From Campylobacterota bacterium (GTDB lineage: Bacteria; Campylobacterota; Campylobacteria; Campylobacterales; Sulfurospirillaceae): 17,666 nt of DNA. Under the pieces are notes generated by a model. That model was not told where the DNA came from. It was given only the letters and a program-made list of their open reading frames with translations, and made no database searches. Every line of letters starts with the position of its first letter. Position 1 is the first letter of the stretch. This document shows, piece after piece, positions 14,299 to 17,666 of the stretch. A program made the position numbers and the translations under genes. Location: positions 1 through 17,666 of the forward strand of contig RZYK01000024.1 in the NCBI GenBank assembly GCA_009930355.1. Reading direction: 5' to 3'.

Positions 14299-14310
14299 TT
14301 TACATGTAAA
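14299..14310. repeat. Palindrome TTTACATGTAAA, copy 8 (nifS-nifU spacer)
   Basis: Exact copy in the 43-nt intercistronic spacer, 18 nt upstream of the nifU ATG and 13 nt after the nifS stop. Being inside an operon, it could influence nifU translation or mRNA processing rather than transcription start. Confidence 0.9.
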
Positions 14311-14323
14311 ATAAAATCTATTG

Positions 14324-15514
14324 TTATAACTTGCTAACGTGCCATTCTGGAGCATACGCATACGTACTTGAAATCGCACGAAGTCTCACAACGGCTTTTT
14401 GAATCACCTCAATCGCAAAATCAATCTCTTCATCCGTAGTAAAACGTGACAGAGAAAGACGAAGCGCTGTATGCGCTAAATCCGCTTCGGCGCCAATAGC
14501 TTCCATAACAGGATTGGATTCAAGCGCTTCACTCGCACACGCACTTCCTGTACTAGCACCTATGCCATTTTGATTCAAATCCCACAGCATCGCCTCGCCT
14601 TCAATACCTTTAACACTAATCAAAATGGTATTGGGAACCCTTTGTTCTTTCGTACCCACGACAAAAGTTTCAGGAATTTGAAGTAAGGCATCTTCAAGTT
14701 TATCACGCAAACGTCTTACATTGCTTTTTTCAAAATCAAGCGCTTCAACGGCAAGCTCCATTGCTTTTCCCATACCGACAATTCCCGCAACATTGAGTGT
14801 TCCACTACGACGTCCACCCATATGCTCTCCACCATGAAAGAAAGGTGACAAAGTTTGCCCATTGCGAATATAAAGCCCACCGACACCTTTAGGCCCGTGA
14901 AATTTATGCGCTGAAAAACTTAAAAAATCAACATTGGCTTTTTTAACATCCACAGGAATTTTTCCAATAGCTTGAACCGCATCGGTATGAAAGAGTACCC
15001 CTTTCTCCTTACAAATCGCTCCAATCTCTTCGATCGGGAAAATCATACCCGTTTCATTGTTTGCCCACATAATAGAAACCAGCGCGGTTTTATCTGTGAT
15101 AGCATTTTTGAGGTCTTCTACATTAATGACACCATCGCTGTTAACAGGAAGATACGTCACGTTAACACCCAAACTTTCTAAAAATTTACAGGACGCACCA
15201 ACGGCTGGATGCTCCACTTCACTGGTAATAATATGATCTTTATCACCATTTAAAATATAGTCATTATAAATACTTTTAATAACCCAGTTATTGCTCTCAG
15301 TCGCACAGGATGTTATAACAATATCGTCATCATCACTGGCATTAATGCCAATATAGAGTTGATCCATTGCAGCCCTAAGTGCGGGGTGACTCTCACTCCC
15401 AAATTGATGCAATGAATTTGGATTGCCATACATTTGACAAAAGTATGGCACCATCTCTGCAAATACTTTAGGATCAACTATGGTTGTCGCGTTATTATCT
15501 AAATAGACTCTCAT
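14324..15514 (-). CDS. nifS: Cysteine desulfurase NifS
   Basis: PLP enzyme that takes sulfur from L-cysteine as a persulfide and passes it to NifU, giving alanine. 396 residues, standard length for the class I group. Landmarks: YLDNNATT (4-11), TSCATESNN (68-76), HTDAVQ (176-181), the PLP lysine K204 in SAHKFHGPKGVG, and the persulfide cysteine C326 in STGSACASEALE, on the longer class I mobile loop. The start ATG has GGAGAG upstream. It is the first gene of the nifS-nifU operon; a 19-bp perfect inverted repeat lies 24-42 nt upstream and probably regulates it. A divergent C-terminal tail (SSTYAYAPEWHVSKL) is typical of NifS/IscS. Confidence 0.97.
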   Translation of the reverse strand: MRVYLDNNATTIVDPKVFAEMVPYFCQMYGNPNSLHQFGSESHPALRAAMDQLYIGINASDDDDIVITSCATESNNWVIKSIYNDYILNGDKDHIITSEVEHPAVGASCKFLESLGVNVTYLPVNSDGVINVEDLKNAITDKTALVSIMWANNETGMIFPIEEIGAICKEKGVLFHTDAVQAIGKIPVDVKKANVDFLSFSAHKFHGPKGVGGLYIRNGQTLSPFFHGGEHMGGRRSGTLNVAGIVGMGKAMELAVEALDFEKSNVRRLRDKLEDALLQIPETFVVGTKEQRVPNTILISVKGIEGEAMLWDLNQNGIGASTGSACASEALESNPVMEAIGAEADLAHTALRLSLSRFTTDEEIDFAIEVIQKAVVRLRAISSTYAYAPEWHVSKL

Positions 15515-15537
15515 TGTCTTCTCTCTCCATTTTTATA

Positions 15538-15556
15538 TAGGATAAAGTTTATCCTA
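15538..15556. promoter_or_regulatory. 19-bp palindromic operator candidate upstream of nifS
   Basis: TAGGATAAAGTTTATCCTA is a perfect 9-1-9 inverted repeat in the 92-nt spacer between fliI and nifS. A minus-strand -10 candidate TAGTAT (15569-15574) would place the repeat about 6-24 nt downstream of the transcription start, a repressor position. Fe-S operons are often controlled by Rrf2/IscR-type regulators; this identity is an inference. Confidence 0.55.
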
Positions 15557-15606
15557 ATTAATTTTTGAATACTATTCTTTTATAGTTTAAAAAATACTAA
15601 ATAAAT

Positions 15607-16911
15607 CTAAGCAATAATCTGTTTTAACTCAGCAACGGTTGCATCAAACTCAAATACCTCTTCAGGAGCTTGTTGTAAAAAACCATTCATCTTCTCTTTT
15701 TTGCTAATGGCTAAATCAAGCTCTTTATCATTACCCTTCTCATAAGCTCCAATACGAATTAAAACCTCATTCTCTTTCAAAATGGAATTTAAACGCTTAA
15801 AACGCATTGCTGCTTTTTTATGCTCTGCCTCAATGACATCTCCCATGACTCTTGACGCACTGTTTTGAATATTAATTGGTGGATAAATACCATAATCGGT
15901 TAATTCCCTACTTAAAACAATATGCCCATCTAAAATACTTCGTGATTGGTCGGCGATGGGGTCACTTAAATCGTCACCCTCAACCAATACAGTAAAAAAT
16001 GCTGTGATAGACCCTTTACCCTCTTCTTTGCCTGCACGTTCCATCAATTGCGGTAAAAGTGCCAAAACAGATGGTGGATAGCCTTTTGACGTAGGGGGCT
16101 CACCTAATGCCAAACCAATTTCACGTTGTGCCATAGCAAAACGGGTTACCGAATCCATCATAAACAAAACATCTCTGCCTTGATTTTTAAAATATTCTGC
16201 CACACTCATCGCACTAAAAGCTCCGTATTTGCGCATTAAAGGAGAATCATCACTGGTAGCTACAATAATCACGGTATTCTCAAGATTGCCCCCTAAGTTT
16301 TTTTCAATAAACTCAGGTACCTCACGTCCACGCTCACCAATCAAAGCCACCACTTTAATAGGCGCTTCAGAGCCTCGTACAATCATCCCCATAAGCGTTG
16401 ACTTACCCACACCACTGCCTGCAAAAATGCCCATTTTTTGACCTTTTCCGCACGTTAAAAGTCCATCAATGGTTTTAACACCCACACGAAATGGCTCTGT
16501 AATAAGCCCTCGTTTCATTGCATCCATTGGCGCTTTCATAATGGGTGCTTGTGCGCTTGCACCAATCGTTCCTTTGCCATCTTTTGGGCGAATAAAAGGG
16601 TCTACCACGCGACCCAAAAGCTCTTCACCCACAGGAATCATCATGCCTTGTTCACTAATAAAAACTTTATCACCTATTTTAAACCCTTCAATAAAGCCAA
16701 AAGGAGAGATAAAAAAGGCATTGCGATCCACTTCGGTCACCATGCCTAATTCGCTTTTCTTACCATCTAAAGAAATTAAATTAACAATGTCTCCAATACT
16801 AGGACGAAGTCCACATGCTTCAATAGTAGTGGAGCTAATTTTAGTAATGGTACCAAACATGGGAGAAAGGCTTTTTTCTTGCAGTTTATGTCTGAGGCGT
16901 TGGAGTGGCAT
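15607..16911 (-). CDS. fliI: Flagellar export ATPase FliI
   Basis: Cytoplasmic hexameric ATPase of the flagellar type III export apparatus, related to the F1 beta subunit. 434 residues. An N-terminal beta-barrel-type domain (about 18-95) is followed by the nucleotide-binding core with Walker A AGSGVGKST (164-172), the catalytic-glutamate motif GERGRE (192-197), Walker B VLFMMDS (248-254), and the conserved EPPTSKGYPPSVLALLPQLMERAG (271-294). The C-terminal helical domain ends at FDATVAELKQIIA. The start at 16911 shares one base with the folE stop (TAATG), and there is no good ribosome site of its own, so translation is likely coupled to folE. The alternative, a virulence type III ATPase, is unlikely given the sequence and the missing secretion neighbours. 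Confidence 0.95.
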   Translation of the reverse strand: MPLQRLRHKLQEKSLSPMFGTITKISSTTIEACGLRPSIGDIVNLISLDGKKSELGMVTEVDRNAFFISPFGFIEGFKIGDKVFISEQGMMIPVGEELLGRVVDPFIRPKDGKGTIGASAQAPIMKAPMDAMKRGLITEPFRVGVKTIDGLLTCGKGQKMGIFAGSGVGKSTLMGMIVRGSEAPIKVVALIGERGREVPEFIEKNLGGNLENTVIIVATSDDSPLMRKYGAFSAMSVAEYFKNQGRDVLFMMDSVTRFAMAQREIGLALGEPPTSKGYPPSVLALLPQLMERAGKEEGKGSITAFFTVLVEGDDLSDPIADQSRSILDGHIVLSRELTDYGIYPPINIQNSASRVMGDVIEAEHKKAAMRFKRLNSILKENEVLIRIGAYEKGNDKELDLAISKKEKMNGFLQQAPEEVFEFDATVAELKQIIA

Positions 16912-17486
16912 TAGTAACGATTAGCCTGCGGTGCGTTAATAATATCAAAAAACTCTTTTCTCGTATCTGCTTTTAAAAAGAGCCCTCTAAGTGCCGAAGT
17001 GGTTGTATTGGAGTGCGTTTTTTCAACCCCTCGCATTTCCATACACATATGGCGCGCTTGAATGACAACGCCCACACCTTTAGGGGCAATAACATCATCA
17101 ATCGCTTTAGCGATTTGCTCGGTCAATTGTTCTTGAATTTGTAAACGTCTTGCAAAAATATCAACCATACGAGGAATTTTAGAGAGTCCTACCACTTTTC
17201 CATTAGGAATATATGCGACATGCGCACGCCCAATAATAGGTAAAAGGTGGTGCTCACACATGGAATAAAATTCAATATCTTTAATTAAAACCATCTGATT
17301 ATTATCGCTCTCAAAAAGAGCCTCACCTAAAACTTCATTCGGGCTTTGATGGTATCCTTGCGTCATATACTCATACGCTTTAAATACCCGAGAAGGTGTC
17401 TTTATAAGTCCTTCACGTTCAGTGTTTTCACCTATAATTTCAAGCATGGTTTTTACCGCTTGTTCAAACTCTTCTTTTCGTTGCAT
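16911..17486 (-). CDS. folE: GTP cyclohydrolase I
   Basis: Opens GTP to 7,8-dihydroneopterin triphosphate, entry step to tetrahydrofolate and also to queuosine precursors. 191 residues. Zinc and active-site residues are seen in SMCEHHLLP (C77, H79, H80) and HMCMEMRG (C148), with GLSKIPR (100-106) and the RRLQIQEQLTEQIA helix (113-126); all key positions of the homodecameric FolE family are intact. The ATG at 17486 has only a weak purine-rich site (AAAGTGAA). It overlaps fliI by one base, so a folate enzyme and a flagellar ATPase share a transcript. A minus-strand TAAAAT at 17520-17525 may be the -10 box. Confidence 0.96.
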   Translation of the reverse strand: MQRKEEFEQAVKTMLEIIGENTEREGLIKTPSRVFKAYEYMTQGYHQSPNEVLGEALFESDNNQMVLIKDIEFYSMCEHHLLPIIGRAHVAYIPNGKVVGLSKIPRMVDIFARRLQIQEQLTEQIAKAIDDVIAPKGVGVVIQARHMCMEMRGVEKTHSNTTTSALRGLFLKADTRKEFFDIINAPQANRY

Positions 17487-17577
17487 ACTGATTCACTTTG
17501 ATTAAAATTAAGACGACATATTTTATCTCTATTTTGCTTTTTAATGGATAAAAAGCGACTTAAAAGCAATTTTTTGG

Positions 17578-17583
17578 TATATT
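17578..17583 (+). promoter_or_regulatory. -10 box of the plus-strand gene at 17615
   Basis: TATATT preceded by TTTTTGG, the T-tract plus -10 form usual for vegetative promoters in this phylum, 31 nt before the ATG. It drives transcription divergent from folE. Confidence 0.55.
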
Positions 17584-17614
17584 TGAGAAAAATTTTATAT
17601 CGAAAAGGGATTTT

Positions 17615-17666
17615 ATGCAAATTAAAGTTAACCGTACTAATAGTGCCAATGCTGCTGTTGAAGCAA
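17615..17666 (+). CDS. tig: Probable trigger factor, first 17 codons (cut by window edge)
   Basis: The ATG at 17615 follows an AAAAGGGA ribosome site by 5 nt and opens MQIKVNRTNSANAAVEA to the window end. This N-terminus (MxIKVNRxNSANAxVEA) is what I expect for the ribosome-binding domain of campylobacterotal trigger factor, a chaperone and peptidyl-prolyl isomerase at the ribosome exit tunnel. Only 17 residues are visible, so the call rests on similarity of a short stretch and could be wrong. The reading frame and start are convincing. Confidence 0.6.
   Translation, partial: MQIKVNRTNSANAAVEA

Noticed and set aside
200..14310. TTTACATGTAAA as the operator of a single transcription factor (CRP/FNR-like)
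   Set aside because: Not the TTGAT-N4-ATCAA type, found inside coding regions and within an operon, and often too close to start codons to be a promoter site. Kept only as a weaker alternative.
13709..14314. 201-codon plus-strand open frame opposite nifU
   Set aside because: Lies fully antisense to a well-supported NifU gene, has low-complexity Ser/Ala composition and no ribosome site.
13291..15514. nifS-nifU as part of a nitrogen-fixation cluster
   Set aside because: No nifHDK or other nif genes in the window; this pair is the general Fe-S system in Campylobacterota.
16469..16924. 151-codon plus-strand open frame opposite fliI
   Set aside because: Antisense shadow of FliI with no start signals; fliI is certain on motifs.

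Overview
This window reads as a piece of chromosome from a campylobacterotal (epsilonproteobacterial) species. A Sulfurospirillum-like organism is my best guess; this is inference, because there is no rRNA or marker phylogeny here. The evidence is a full-length modular NifU next to NifS, the carboxyspermidine-type polyamine pathway (CASDH plus NspC), a folE-fliI pair, AT-rich spacers with TATAAT-type -10 boxes lacking obvious -35 boxes, and compact, mostly minus-strand operons. There are no transposases, phage genes, CRISPR arrays or tRNA/rRNA genes.

Layout, left to right. 1-189: start of a response regulator gene, minus strand, cut by the window edge. 217-5755: nspC (minus), a double-Cache chemoreceptor (plus), an SDR oxidoreductase (minus) and a saccharopine-dehydrogenase-like carboxy(nor)spermidine synthase (minus). 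The two polyamine enzymes act in consecutive steps but are separated by two unrelated genes. 5854-7815: rdgB, mltA and an unlisted 57-residue membrane microprotein, all minus. 7963-9700: a plus-strand pair, a YajR-like MFS transporter with a C-terminal ferredoxin-like domain coupled to a YqaA/VTT membrane protein. 9701-9882: a non-coding block with two tandem palindromes and a run of hairpins. 9883-11280: a secreted DsrE-like protein and two unknown small membrane proteins (minus). 11336-13218: the molybdenum-cofactor genes moaD-moaE-moeA (minus, tightly coupled). 13291-15514: nifS-nifU Fe-S assembly operon (minus) with a 19-bp palindromic operator candidate upstream. 15607-17486: folE-fliI (minus, start and stop overlapping). 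17615 to the end: first codons of trigger factor (plus).

Functional links: NifS/NifU supply Fe-S clusters. MoaD/MoaE/MoeA make molybdopterin and insert molybdenum; such cofactors typically serve periplasmic respiratory oxidoreductases in this phylum. NspC and CASDH make spermidine or norspermidine. The chemoreceptor and FliI belong to taxis and flagellar assembly.

The most striking feature is not a gene. The perfect 12-bp palindrome TTTACATGTAAA occurs eight times exactly and twice more with one mismatch in 17.7 kb, against an expectation far below one. Five copies lie 8-24 nt upstream of a start codon, two are in tandem after yqaA, and three are inside genes. All three genic copies are read in the same frame, giving Ser-Leu-His-Val-Lys/Asn. 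It looks like a dispersed, possibly proliferating, palindromic element that can act as a leader segment or a protein insert.
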